Shown: one piece after another, positions 46,899 to 55,936 of the stretch
Layout of the letters: every line of letters begins with the position of its first letter
Position numbering within the stretch: the stretch's first letter is position 1
Source of the DNA: Rouxiella silvae
GTDB taxonomy: Bacteria > Pseudomonadota > Gammaproteobacteria > Enterobacterales > Enterobacteriaceae
Direction of reading: 5' to 3'
Assembly (NCBI RefSeq): GCF_002093625.1
Contig: NZ_MRWD01000002.1
Coordinates: 1 to 64,000, forward strand
Length of the DNA stretch: 64,000 nt
Made by a program: the position numbers and the translations under genes
The notes under the pieces: generated by a model
The model's input: the letters and a program-made list of their open reading frames with translations, nothing else
Told to the model about the DNA's origin: nothing
The model's database searches: none

Positions 46899-48332
46899 AT
46901 GCAAGCTATGAGTCTTATTACGAACAACATCGAAGTTGAAAACTTCGCCCTCCCCGGTGAAGAAACGCGAAGTAGCGCGTTCCAGGACGAAGTTACTGAA
47001 TACCTGGAACGTCACCCGATTACTCAGCACGTCGATGTACTTCTTACTGATTTAAACGGCAGTTTTCGCGGCAAACGCATTCCCGTCTCCGCGCTGCGAA
47101 AAATCGAAAAAGGCTGTTATTTCCCCGCCTCCGTCTTCGCCATGGATATTTTAGGTAACGTGGTTGAAGAAGCCGGTCTTGGCCAGGAGCTGGGTGAACC
47201 CGACCGAATTTGCCTCCCCGTCCCCGGCACGCTCTCACCTTCTGCCTCAGACCCTGAACATATTGGGCAACTGCTGTTAACTATGCTTGACGAAGATGGC
47301 ACTCCCTTTGACGTTGAACCACGCAATGTCCTGAATCATATCTGGCAAACATTGCGCCAGCGGGGCTTGTTCCCGGTGGTAGCGGTAGAGTTGGAGTTCT
47401 ATCTGCTCGACAGGCAGCGGGACGCGGAGGGAGCACTACAGCCGCCGTGCACCCCGGGTACCCACGAGCGTAATATTCAGAGCCAAGTCTACTCGGTAGA
47501 CAACCTCGACCATTTTGCTGACGTATTAAACGATATTGACCGACTGGCGCATATTCAGGGATTACCGGCCGATGGCGCCGTGGCGGAATCTTCCCCGGGT
47601 CAATTCGAGATAAACCTGCATCACACAGACAATATCCTTAACGCTTGCGATCACGCGTTAGCGCTGAAAAGACTGGTGCGGCTGGTGGCGGAAAATCATG
47701 AAATGGACGCTACCTTCATGGCCAAGCCGTATGACGATTACGCCGGCAGCGGTATGCACATTCATCTCAGCATACTGGACGATAACGGCAAAAACCTGTT
47801 CTCGAATGAGCAGGGTGAAGACTCGCCGCTGATGAAAAAAGCGCTGGCGGGAATGATTGCCATGATGCCTGCTTCCATGGCCGTGTTGGCGCCAAACGTT
47901 AATGCCTTTAGGCGTTTCCAGCCTGGAATGTATGTACCGACCCAGGCATCGTGGGGGCATAATAATCGCACCGTGGCGCTGCGCGTTCCGTGCAGTGACA
48001 CCAACAATCACCGCGTTGAGTACCGCGTAGCGGGAGCCGATGCCAATCCGTATCTGGTGGTAGCAACGGTGCTGGCGGGCGTGCTGTTCGGCCTTGATAA
48101 TCCGCTGGCATTATCAGAACCGGTCACGGGCAATGGCCTTGAGCAAGAGGGATCACCGCTGCCGATTCGTCAAAGCGATGCGTTGCAGATGTTTGAGCAG
48201 CAGACAGCGTTGCATAAATATCTGGGTGAACGTTTTAGTCACGTTTATCACGCCTGTAAGTCAGACGAGCTGTTGCAGTTTGAACGTCGAGTCACAGAGA
48301 CTGAAATTGACTGGATGCTTAGAAACGCCTGA
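46899..48332 (+). CDS. puuA: Gamma-glutamylputrescine synthetase PuuA (glutamine synthetase family)
   Basis: 477-residue ATP-dependent ligase that couples glutamate to putrescine, the first step of the Puu pathway. The glutamine-synthetase catalytic domain is recognisable by AVELEFYLLD, SSPGQFEINLHH, ATFMAKPYDDYAGSGMHIH and NNRTVALRVP. Length agrees with E. coli PuuA (472). GGAAA precedes the ATG at 46899; an ATG four codons downstream is equally possible. Its terminator lies about 145 bases downstream. Confidence 0.92.
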   Translation: MQAMSLITNNIEVENFALPGEETRSSAFQDEVTEYLERHPITQHVDVLLTDLNGSFRGKRIPVSALRKIEKGCYFPASVFAMDILGNVVEEAGLGQELGEPDRICLPVPGTLSPSASDPEHIGQLLLTMLDEDGTPFDVEPRNVLNHIWQTLRQRGLFPVVAVELEFYLLDRQRDAEGALQPPCTPGTHERNIQSQVYSVDNLDHFADVLNDIDRLAHIQGLPADGAVAESSPGQFEINLHHTDNILNACDHALALKRLVRLVAENHEMDATFMAKPYDDYAGSGMHIHLSILDDNGKNLFSNEQGEDSPLMKKALAGMIAMMPASMAVLAPNVNAFRRFQPGMYVPTQASWGHNNRTVALRVPCSDTNNHRVEYRVAGADANPYLVVATVLAGVLFGLDNPLALSEPVTGNGLEQEGSPLPIRQSDALQMFEQQTALHKYLGERFSHVYHACKSDELLQFERRVTETEIDWMLRNA

Positions 48333-48831
48333 TATTGGCGGGTTTATTCGCCAAAAGGACGATTTCCGCCGACGCGATGCCGTGCTCTCAACACGACGGC
48401 AAAAAGAATTTATCGACTTTAGGTCGCAAAATCTTGTCATCGGGCCTAGATTTGGTGCAAAATAGCGGACATGCAAAATAACCGACGCCTAAACGCGCCG
48501 GTTATTTTTTTTGCATGGTTTTTTACACTAATTCAACAGAGGCCGGACCCAGATCCGGATAGATAACCAGATTTCGTGCTCGACCCCAAATTAATAACGG
48601 TCAGCACTATGAGGAAATGTAAGATGGGGCAATTTTTCACACCTATACCGGTACCTTCCGGTGTTGCTTTCCGCTGCGCGCCACTGCAGGCCGCCTTTGC
48701 GTCAAAACTCAATGACGTAAAGCTTAATCCCCCATTTTTATCATCGAGTCGTAAATTACGAAGTTTTCCCAGTACCTTGCTGAATCAGGCGATAGCACGC
48801 CAGAACGTTGCAGGTCAGGGGAGGCTCGCCC
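48333..48831. other. Intergenic region puuA / plaP
   Basis: 499 bases. It contains the puuA terminator (48477-48512) and the plaP leader. A 72-codon open frame in the leader has a plausible ribosome binding site and is listed separately with low confidence. Confidence 0.5.
48477..48512 (+). terminator. Rho-independent terminator after puuA
   Basis: AAATAACCG and CGGTTATTT flank a GC-rich loop and are followed by a run of T, 145 bases after the puuA stop codon. Confidence 0.85.
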
Positions 48832-48842
48832 ATGTCGAATAA
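48624..48842 (+). CDS. Possible small ORF in the plaP leader
   Basis: 72 codons from an ATG preceded by GAGGAA. It ends 11 bases inside plaP in another frame, which could couple translation of plaP to it. The composition is not clearly protein-like and I recognise no homologue ([20 protein letters not shown]...). It may simply be leader sequence. Confidence 0.2.
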   Translation: MGQFFTPIPVPSGVAFRCAPLQAAFASKLNDVKLNPPFLSSSRKLRSFPSTLLNQAIARQNVAGQGRLAHVE

Positions 48843-50202
48843 TCATTCTGCTATTCCTTCAGCTGCACCGCGCGTGAAGCTTCGCCGCACCCTGACACTG
48901 GTTCAGGTGGTGATGATGGGCCTTGCCTATCTGCAGCCGATGACCATTTTTGATACCTTTGGTATTGTGACCAGCATGACCGACGGCCACGTTGCAACCG
49001 CCTATTTGTTTGCGCTGGTTGCCGTGCTGTTTACCGCGGTGAGCTACGGCAAACTGGTTAAGCGTTTCCCGTCGGCGGGTTCTGCCTACACTTACGCCCA
49101 AAAGGCCATTAGTCCACACGTTGGCTTTATGGTGGGCTGGTCGTCACTGCTCGATTATCTGTTTATGCCGATGATCAACATCCTGCTGGCAAAAATCTAC
49201 CTTGAGGCGATTTTCCCTGGCTTCCCGTCGTGGGTCTGGGTAGTGGCGCTGGTCGGCCTGATGACGGCCTTTAACCTGCGTGGCATCAAGCTGGTTGCCA
49301 ACATGAACAGCGTAGTGGTGGTGGTTCAGGTCGCTATCATGGTGCTTATCGTCGGACTGCTGATTTATGGCGTCTATCAGGGCGAAGGGGCAGGTACGCT
49401 GGTGAGCAGCAAGCCGTTCTGGTCTGAAAACGCGCATACGGTACCGATGATAACCGGGGCGACAATACTCTGCTTCTCGTTCCTCGGATTCGACGGCATC
49501 AGCTCCCTGTCTGAAGAGACGCCAAATGCTGATAAAGTTATCCCGCGCGCCATCTTCCTGACGGCGCTGATCGGCGGGGTGATTTTTGTGGTGGTGTCCT
49601 ACTTCCTGCAGCTCTATTTCCCGACTATTTCGCGCTTCCACGACCCGGACGCGTCGCAGCCGGAAATCATGCTGTTTGTGGGCGGTAAAGTGTTCCAATT
49701 CGTCATTCTGTGCTTCTCCTGCGTGACCGTATTGGCATCGGGTATGGCTGCACACGCGGGTGTTTCGCGTCTGCTTTACGTGATGGGGCGTGATGGCGTG
49801 TTCCCGGAGAAAATCTTCGGTTTTGTCCATCCTACCTGGCGTACTCCGGCGTTTAACGTTGTTCTGGTTGGCGTGGTTGCGCTTTCTGCGATCAGCTTTG
49901 ATTTGGTGACCGCCACGGCGCTTATCAACTTTGGTGCGCTGGTGGCCTTTACCTTCGTTAACCTTTCGGTCATTTCACAGTTCTATATTCGTGAAAAACG
50001 TAACCGCACGCTGAGTGACCACATTCATTACCTCGTGCTGCCGGTGATTGGTGCGTTGACCGTCGGCGCGCTGTGGTTGAACCTTGAGGCTAGCTCAATG
50101 ACGCTGGGTCTGGTGTGGGGCGCGATTGGCCTGTCTTATCTGGCCTTTATCACGCGTCGCTTCCGTCAGCCGCCGCCGCAGATGAGTGAAGAAGTCATCT
50201 AA
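48832..50202 (+). CDS. plaP: Putrescine importer PlaP (APC family)
   Basis: 456-residue inner-membrane amino-acid/polyamine permease with 12 predicted helices. It fits E. coli PlaP (YeeF) better than Puu[50 protein letters not shown] and [12 protein letters not shown] are PlaP-like. ATG at 48832 behind GGGGAGG; the eight-residue extension upstream is rejected. PlaP is next to sbcB here as it is near sbcB in E. coli. With puuA and puuD it makes a putrescine uptake and glutamylation set. Confidence 0.9.
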   Translation: MSNNHSAIPSAAPRVKLRRTLTLVQVVMMGLAYLQPMTIFDTFGIVTSMTDGHVATAYLFALVAVLFTAVSYGKLVKRFPSAGSAYTYAQKAISPHVGFMVGWSSLLDYLFMPMINILLAKIYLEAIFPGFPSWVWVVALVGLMTAFNLRGIKLVANMNSVVVVVQVAIMVLIVGLLIYGVYQGEGAGTLVSSKPFWSENAHTVPMITGATILCFSFLGFDGISSLSEETPNADKVIPRAIFLTALIGGVIFVVVSYFLQLYFPTISRFHDPDASQPEIMLFVGGKVFQFVILCFSCVTVLASGMAAHAGVSRLLYVMGRDGVFPEKIFGFVHPTWRTPAFNVVLVGVVALSAISFDLVTATALINFGALVAFTFVNLSVISQFYIREKRNRTLSDHIHYLVLPVIGALTVGALWLNLEASSMTLGLVWGAIGLSYLAFITRRFRQPPPQMSEEVI

Positions 50203-50255
50203 TCAGTATGTTAAGCGGTGATATCCAGATTGTGATATCTACCGTTGCCATAATA

Positions 50256-50284
50256 AAAATGCCGCATATTTGCGGCATTTTTTA
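50256..50284. terminator. Bidirectional terminator between plaP and sbcB
   Basis: AAATGCCGCA-TATT-TGCGGCATTT with a T-run on the plus side and an A-run before it. It serves the convergent plaP and sbcB. Confidence 0.9.
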
Positions 50285-50360
50285 CGTCCCCTGCATCGTT
50301 TGAAACGGTACTCTTTAAAACTTATCTCGGCCATTCTGACCTAACTGGTGAAGAATTGGA

Positions 50361-51791
50361 TTAGCCCACCAGCTTCTTGCCATAGTCAAACAGCGCTTTT
50401 AACAACGCCGTTTTCTCCGCATCATCCTCATGCAGGTTGTAGATAGCCTCTAACTGCAGCACATAATCCTGAACTTTATCGGCGTTTAATGCCTCCCTTC
50501 GATGCGTTAACCAGCGACGCTGTTCGTCGTCGTTAAGCGTCGCGGGGTAGTTTCGCGCGCGAAAGCGGAACAGTAGCTCTTCAAGCCGTGAGTCCTGAAA
50601 GCGTAAATCCAGCGCGGGAAGATTCTCTGGGGCAGTTTGCTGAATGATGCGCATCGTAGAGCGATCCGCGTCGCCAAAGAAACCATCGTACAGCCTTGCG
50701 TCTACGTCCTGCGAAGCGATAAAAGGTTCGGCTTCAGCATACAGCGCCACCACCTTTTCACGGATTTGCGTATTTTGGCGCAGTGTCTGCAAATTTTGCA
50801 GACAGCGAGCTCGGTCTATATCTAATCGCTCGGCGTTTTCAGGCAACAACGTCTTGGCCGGTGCCAATACCGGACACTTGTTAATGTGTAGCAGCTTGAT
50901 AGGCAACGGCGATTGGCCGGACGGTAAGTCATCGCGGCGAGTGTAGAGTCTTTCGCGCATCTGATCGGCGTCGAGCTCCAGCAGCGGCGCCATATCGCCG
51001 GCCAAATCACAGACAATGACGGCATTTTTATTTTCAGGATGCCAGGCGATCGGCGCTACCCAACTGGTATTACCGCGCGCGGCCCCGAACATGCCAGAAA
51101 CGTGCACCAACGGTGCCATGGTCGGAATATCGATTAGCGCGTTAATCTTGTGCTTGTTGCGGTGCTCAAGCAGATAATCGAACAGTCGAGGCTGTGCCTG
51201 CTTCACCTTTTTTGCCATGGCGATAGTGGCATACACGTCGGCCATCGCATCGTGGGCATTTTCATGTTCAACGCCATTGGCGCGGGTCAAATGCTCAAGT
51301 CGGAAACTGGGAAAGCCGTCTTCATTCTCTGGCCAGTTGATCCCCTCTGGACGCAGGGCGTAGCAGGCACGCATAACGTCAAGTAGATCCCAGCGAGAAT
51401 TGCCATTTTGCCAGCTGTAGGCATAGGGGTCGTAGAAGTTGCGATAGAAAATATTGCGACTGACTTCATCATCAAAGCGAATATTGTTATACCCGAGGAT
51501 ACAAGTCCCCGGCACACTAAATGCCTGATGAATTTGCGCACTGAACTCTGCTTCGTTTAACCCTTTTGACAACGCGAGCTGCGGGGTAATGCCTGTTATC
51601 ATCACGGCTTCTGGCTGTGGCAAATAGTCATCGGCAGGGCGGCAGTAAATCACCAGCGGTTCTTCAATGATATTGAAATCAGCGTCAGTGCGCACGCCAG
51701 CAAACTGCGCGGGCCTGTCCAAGGCGGGATGGGTGCCAAACGTTTCATAGTCATGAACGTAAAATGTTGGCTGAACGCTTTTGTCTCGCAT
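50361..51791 (-). CDS. sbcB: Exodeoxyribonuclease I (SbcB)
   Basis: 476-residue 3'-5' single-strand DNA exonuclease used in mismatch repair and recombination. The DnaQ-like DEDD catalytic residues are intact: HDYETFGTHP near residue 13, YNNIRFDDEV near 104, and NAHDAMADVYAT near 180. The SH3-like and C-terminal helical domains follow (LLHINKCPVLAPA; RFRARNYP). Start at ATG 51791; the ribosome binding site is weak. Confidence 0.95.
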   Translation of the reverse strand: MRDKSVQPTFYVHDYETFGTHPALDRPAQFAGVRTDADFNIIEEPLVIYCRPADDYLPQPEAVMITGITPQLALSKGLNEAEFSAQIHQAFSVPGTCILGYNNIRFDDEVSRNIFYRNFYDPYAYSWQNGNSRWDLLDVMRACYALRPEGINWPENEDGFPSFRLEHLTRANGVEHENAHDAMADVYATIAMAKKVKQAQPRLFDYLLEHRNKHKINALIDIPTMAPLVHVSGMFGAARGNTSWVAPIAWHPENKNAVIVCDLAGDMAPLLELDADQMRERLYTRRDDLPSGQSPLPIKLLHINKCPVLAPAKTLLPENAERLDIDRARCLQNLQTLRQNTQIREKVVALYAEAEPFIASQDVDARLYDGFFGDADRSTMRIIQQTAPENLPALDLRFQDSRLEELLFRFRARNYPATLNDDEQRRWLTHRREALNADKVQDYVLQLEAIYNLHEDDAEKTALLKALFDYGKKLVG

Positions 51792-52196
51792 TGCGGGTTA
51801 TGGCCTTAATCTGGTTTTAAATGTCTATGAAAACATGTCGGTGTGAGAACGAGGGTTTGAGTGTAAGGATATCATCTCTGGGCAGGATGGCCTTCCAATT
51901 TTGTTACCGCCGTGACAAGGCATTAGGCACAACGAATCTGCATGAGTTCCCGGTAAGTACAGGCGTTACCGACGCTGGCACGGTATTGCCTGTATTTGCG
52001 GTTCGTTTAAACTACACCGCACAGGTCATAACAAATGAACAATGACTATAAACGGCCGAAATCCTGGGTTTTTAGACCCGTCAGTTAGAAAAATGGCTTG
52101 AATGTTCATCATGACTTTTTTAATAGTTCGCGCTGATGCGCCAAGCGGCTTCAACAAACGAAGAGGGTGCTCAGCTATTCATACGAAGGAAGTAAG
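51792..52196. other. Intergenic region sbcB / kinase leader
   Basis: 405 bases, divergent promoters of sbcB and of the leader-kinase unit. A 74-codon open frame at 51821-52045 has no ribosome binding site and no recognisable similarity, so I do not call it. Confidence 0.5.
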
Positions 52197-52256
52197 ATGC
52201 TTTTGCCAGATTTGAGCTTTACAAAAACCCTATATCAATCGTCATTTAAAGAATGA
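52197..52256 (+). CDS. 19-codon leader peptide coupled to the thymidylate-kinase-like gene
   Basis: ATG at 52197, preceded by a strong AAGGA ribosome binding site (GAAGGAAGTAAG), starts a 19-residue frame: MLLPDLSFTKTLYQSSFKE. Its TGA overlaps the ATG of the kinase gene (ATGA at 52253-52256). The kinase itself has no good ribosome binding site, so ribosomes ending the leader probably re-initiate there. Too short for homology; the evidence is the signal arrangement only. Confidence 0.55.
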   Translation: MLLPDLSFTKTLYQSSFKE

Positions 52257-52870
52257 GTCGTCCGCTGTTTGTTTCTCTGGATGGGCCTAAGGGAGCCGGC
52301 AAAACCACGTTGTTGGAGGCCATGGCGAAAGTATTAAGGGCAGACAACAAAAAGGTGATTCGGCTTTGCGAGAAAAAAAGCGATCCCTACAGGGGGGAAA
52401 CAATGGCCCTCGTTAACAAGCTTGCCAGACATCCCGCCCTGGATTTGGAATGGGAGATTTGTCAGCGCTTTGCTGATAGCCGTGCTTGGATTTCCCAGCA
52501 CGTGCTGATTAAACAGCCACCGGACAGCATTATCTTGATGGATCGCTGGTATCCGTCTGATGCCGCGTTTCGCCGCAGTGTTCCCTTTGCAGAGATTTTA
52601 CCGCTTAACATTGAACGAAACGTGCGAACGCCAGACCTGCATGTCGGGGTTGTTACTGCGCCTGATATTTCATGGGCGAGGGCCGCGGCCCGACCGCGTG
52701 GGCTAAGTAGTACGGTGATTCATAGGCTGGAAGAGCATGTCGCGTGTACTAAGGCATTCGAGCGAGAAATTGCAAATCAGGGCTGGGTTTTATGCCGTAA
52801 TGAAGGAACCATCGAAGACGCAACGATGCAGGTGATTTCTGAGATCTACAGAGCGCCAGGATGTCCATAG
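52253..52870 (+). CDS. Thymidylate kinase-like nucleotide kinase
   Basis: 205-residue P-loop kinase resembling dTMP kinase (Tmk). Walker A at about 11-18 (GPKGAGKTT), the nucleobase/lid region LMDRWYPSDAAF near 98-109 in place of Tmk's DRY block, and a late RLEEH. It is too divergent to be the housekeeping tmk, which is expected with holB elsewhere. It could act on a nucleotide or a related small molecule. Translation appears coupled to the 19-codon leader. No partner gene downstream. Confidence 0.75.
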   Translation: MSRPLFVSLDGPKGAGKTTLLEAMAKVLRADNKKVIRLCEKKSDPYRGETMALVNKLARHPALDLEWEICQRFADSRAWISQHVLIKQPPDSIILMDRWYPSDAAFRRSVPFAEILPLNIERNVRTPDLHVGVVTAPDISWARAAARPRGLSSTVIHRLEEHVACTKAFEREIANQGWVLCRNEGTIEDATMQVISEIYRAPGCP

Positions 52871-53008
52871 GCGTCTGTTTCGTTGAGCATTTATCATGCC
52901 GGAATTCTGTCTCTACACGCCAGGTAAAAAAATGGTTGTCCAATTTTCGGTTGTGAGGCTTTCATCAGATGTTCTAGATTCATCCTGTCTTTATTAAAGG
53001 AAATAGGC

Positions 53009-53785
53009 ATGAACTTCACAGAACTTCACAATCAAAATAAACCATTACTCATCGCCAATGTCTGGGATGCCGCGAGTGCAATTATGGCGCAACAGTCGGG
53101 CTATCAGGCCATAGGTACTTCAAGTGCCGCGATTGCCGCGATGTTGGGTTACGAGGATGGACAAGCAATGTCTTTTGATGAATTGCTCTATATCGTCACA
53201 CGTATCCAATCCGTCAGTAACCTACCCTTAAGTGTTGATGTAGAGGCGGGATTTGGCAGCACAGCTGAGGAGATAACGACTCATCTTAAACGTCTCGCGC
53301 AGCTTGGGGTGGTGGGGATAAACCTTGAGGACAGTAGAGTTGTTAACGGTGTCAGGCAACTTGATGATGCGGCAGCATTCACCCATACATTACAAAAGAT
53401 ACGCAAGGCGTTAAACGAAGAGAGTTATCAACTATTTCTTAATATCCGTATCGATACATACCTGCTTAATCATGAACTTGCTTTGCAAGAAACGCTATTA
53501 CGCGGCCGACTTTATGAAGCAGCGGGGGCTGACGGGATTTTTGTACCCTGTTTGACGTTAGTAAAAGATATTGAGACCCTGACCAAAGAGCTTAATATGC
53601 CCTTAAACGTAATGTGTATGCCTGGTCTCCCAACATTCGAAAGGCTGGGAGAAATCGGCGTAAGTCGCATTTCTATGGGAAATTTCGTTCATTCAGCCCT
53701 TCAATCAAAGCTTAAAGATTTAATGCTACTCATCCAGTCTCAGCAGACATTTGCAGGAGTTTTTATTGATGAAAGTTCTAGATAA
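53009..53785 (+). CDS. Isocitrate lyase/PEP mutase family protein
   Basis: 258-residue TIM-barrel protein of the PEP mutase/isocitrate lyase superfamily. Visible: LIANVWDAASA near residue 14, AGFGSTAEEIT with the metal-binding DVEAG near 82, and the Glu/Asp of NLEDSRV near 107. It lacks the KKCGH catalytic motif of isocitrate lyase, so it is not AceA or PrpB; members of this subgroup include oxaloacetate decarboxylase-like proteins and uncharacterised ones. It overlaps ada by 17 bases, so both are likely co-transcribed. Confidence 0.8.
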   Translation: MNFTELHNQNKPLLIANVWDAASAIMAQQSGYQAIGTSSAAIAAMLGYEDGQAMSFDELLYIVTRIQSVSNLPLSVDVEAGFGSTAEEITTHLKRLAQLGVVGINLEDSRVVNGVRQLDDAAAFTHTLQKIRKALNEESYQLFLNIRIDTYLLNHELALQETLLRGRLYEAAGADGIFVPCLTLVKDIETLTKELNMPLNVMCMPGLPTFERLGEIGVSRISMGNFVHSALQSKLKDLMLLIQSQQTFAGVFIDESSR

Positions 53786-54815
53786 TGCCTTGTGCAATGT
53801 CTGGTATCAGGCATTACTTGCGCGGGCTTCGGAGTACACGGGGGTGTTTTTCGTTGGCGTCAAAACGACAGGGGTATTTTGTATTTCGGTATGTCGGGCG
53901 CGGAAACCGAAACGCGAAAATGTCGAGTTTTATAAAAATTTTAAATCTGCTCTGGATGCAGGTTTTCGCCCCTGCAAAGTATGTCGACCCACTGAAAATG
54001 CGTACACAGCTCCTTTGATTATCGAGCAAGCACTTGAACTCCTGCGCGCTAACCCTAAAACACGAATAACCGATGGTGTACTACGTAAGCATGATATCAG
54101 CCCCGAACGGTTACGGCGCTGGTTTCTACAAAACCACGGTGTTACTTTCCAGGCATTTCAACGAATGCAGCGGGTGAATATCGCATTTCAGGAGCTAAAA
54201 AGTGGGCGTGCTGCCACCGATGTGGCTTTTGATAATGGCTATGAATCATTAAGTGGTTTTGGTTATACCTATAAGCAACTCACGGGTGTTGCTCCCACTG
54301 AACAGACTCAGGTAATTTTAATTCACCGCTTTACAACGATGCTGGGCCCAATGTTCGTCTGTGCCACGCAACGTGGAGTTTGCCTGCTGGAATTTACTGA
54401 CCGCCGAATGCTGGAGACTGAATTTCGTGACCTCCAACGTTTGCTGAATGCTCGAATAATGTCAGGGGAAAATAGTCATACACGACAAGCGGAAAAAGAG
54501 GTCAGTGAGTACTTTTCTGGAACGCGTCAACAGTTTGCTCTCACGCTCGATGCTCCAGGTAGTGATTTTCAACGCTCCGTCTGGCAGGGGTTACGCGCGG
54601 TTCCTTATGGCCAAACGTCACACTACCAAGCTCTTTCCAGGCAGATTGGAAAACCTAATGCAGTACGCGCGGTGGCTGCGGCGAACGGAGCAAACCGAAT
54701 AGCCATTGTTATTCCTTGCCACAGAATCATCGGCAAAGAGGGGGCTATGAAAGGTTACGGCGGAGGCATTGCGCGTAAAGAATGGCTTATTGAACATGAA
54801 CGAAAACAACGCTAA
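53769..54815 (+). CDS. ada: Ada: DNA methyl-repair protein and transcriptional activator
   Basis: 348-residue bifunctional protein. Residues 1-75 form the phosphotriester-repair domain with the four zinc Cys at 38, 42, 69 and 72, the same numbers as in E. coli Ada; an AraC-type helix-turn-helix follows (about 85-180: ITDGVLRKHDISPERLRRWF). The C-terminal O6-alkylguanine transferase has the active Cys317 in IPCHRI. The usual C-x-P-S-C of the first domain reads CISVC here. Start ATG at 53769 inside the preceding gene. It would protect DNA from methylating agents and activate its own operon. Confidence 0.9.
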   Translation: MKVLDNALCNVWYQALLARASEYTGVFFVGVKTTGVFCISVCRARKPKRENVEFYKNFKSALDAGFRPCKVCRPTENAYTAPLIIEQALELLRANPKTRITDGVLRKHDISPERLRRWFLQNHGVTFQAFQRMQRVNIAFQELKSGRAATDVAFDNGYESLSGFGYTYKQLTGVAPTEQTQVILIHRFTTMLGPMFVCATQRGVCLLEFTDRRMLETEFRDLQRLLNARIMSGENSHTRQAEKEVSEYFSGTRQQFALTLDAPGSDFQRSVWQGLRAVPYGQTSHYQALSRQIGKPNAVRAVAAANGANRIAIVIPCHRIIGKEGAMKGYGGGIARKEWLIEHERKQR

Positions 54816-54967
54816 AAGAACTGATACTTGCATATAGCTAACATAGCGAGTAACTAAATAATTGTAAATTATATCATTTACTGACGTTAGGTTTTTCTGC
54901 TCGCCACCGTCCATCATTTGGTTCTTTTCAATTATTTTGCCAATCAATACTGCTCAATAGGGAAATT

Positions 54968-55717
54968 ATGAACGGAAAAGTTTTATTAGTGACCGGCTCT
55001 AGTCGAGGCATTGGTGCGGCTACCGCGTTACTGGCTGCAAAACAAGGTTACGCTGTATGTTTAAATTATATAAATGATGAAAAATCTGCTTTTTGCATCC
55101 GGGATGAGATTTTAAATCTAGGCGGGAAGTGTATTGCTGTCCGTGCCGATGTTTCAAATGAGCATCAAGTAACAAAAGTTTTCGACGACATTGATCGTCA
55201 ACTTGGCGTTATTACCCACCTCGTCAATAATGTGGGGATCCTGAAGCAAAAAATGCCCCTAATTGATATGGAGGGAGAGCGCTTCCAACAGGTGCTATTA
55301 ACGAATGTGATGAGTCATTTTTATTGCTCACGTGAAGCGATAAAACGTATGTCACTTTCCAAAGGCGGCTTTGGCGGTTCTATCGTGAACGTTTCATCCG
55401 GAGCAGCGAAAAGTGGTTCACCTTTTGAATACATTGATTATGCCGCCTCGAAAGGGGCTGTTGACACCTTTACCACCGGCCTGTCCAAAGAAGTCGCCGC
55501 CGACGGCATCCGCGTAAACTGCGTTCGTCCAGGCGGTATTTACACGGATATCCATGCTGATGGTGGCGAGCCTTCTAGAGTCGATCGCATTGCAAAGAAC
55601 TTTCCTATGCAAAGAGGGGGAACACCCGAAGAAGTCGCTAATGCAATTCTTTGGTTACTCAGTGATGAAGCTTCATTCGTCACGGGCAGTTTTATAGACT
55701 TATGCGGTGGCGTTTAA
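54968..55717 (+). CDS. SDR-family oxidoreductase (YgfF-like)
   Basis: 249-residue short-chain dehydrogenase. Cofactor motif TGSSRGIGAAT at 9-19, NNVGIL, and the catalytic tetrad Ser (NVSSGAAKSG), Tyr-x-x-x-Lys (YAASKG) are intact. It reads closest to E. coli YgfF, an uncharacterised sugar- or alcohol-dehydrogenase-like protein. The base composition is more AT-rich than its right-hand neighbours. No operon partner. Confidence 0.85.
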   Translation: MNGKVLLVTGSSRGIGAATALLAAKQGYAVCLNYINDEKSAFCIRDEILNLGGKCIAVRADVSNEHQVTKVFDDIDRQLGVITHLVNNVGILKQKMPLIDMEGERFQQVLLTNVMSHFYCSREAIKRMSLSKGGFGGSIVNVSSGAAKSGSPFEYIDYAASKGAVDTFTTGLSKEVAADGIRVNCVRPGGIYTDIHADGGEPSRVDRIAKNFPMQRGGTPEEVANAILWLLSDEASFVTGSFIDLCGGV

Positions 55718-55894
55718 TTTTCAGGTATTTCATGCTGCTTCCCTTACAATTCGAGTCACCTCTGATGCCTGTCCATGAGCATCGTTCAGGCGTGAGGTCA
55801 TCTTATATTGCGGAACAACCGCTGAAAATTTTGTTGTGATTTCCCTATTGCATCTCCGCAAATTTTTATGAAATGTATTCAGGAGAAGGATGTT

Positions 55895-55936
55895 ATGAGA
55901 GTAAAAAATGCAAACTTTGCACTTAACGTCTGTTAA
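55895..55936 (+). other. 13-codon frame behind a very strong ribosome binding site
   Basis: AGGAGAAGGATGTT precedes an ATG and 13 codons (MRVKNANFALNVC) that stop inside the 3' end of the aminopeptidase gene on the other strand. The translation signal is much better than chance would suggest, so this may be the remaining 5' end of a gene cut off when the map/ParD-like unit was inserted. Confidence 0.3.

Noticed and set aside
48624-48842. Small ORF in the plaP leader as a firm gene
   Set aside because: Only the ribosome binding site supports it; kept as a low-confidence feature.
51821-52045. 74-codon open frame upstream of the leader-kinase unit
   Set aside because: No ribosome binding site, Cys-rich and unlike any family I know, and it lies in a promoter region.
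52920-53008. Ada box upstream of the PEP-mutase-family/ada pair
   Set aside because: AATT is present but a matching GCAA at the right spacing is not.
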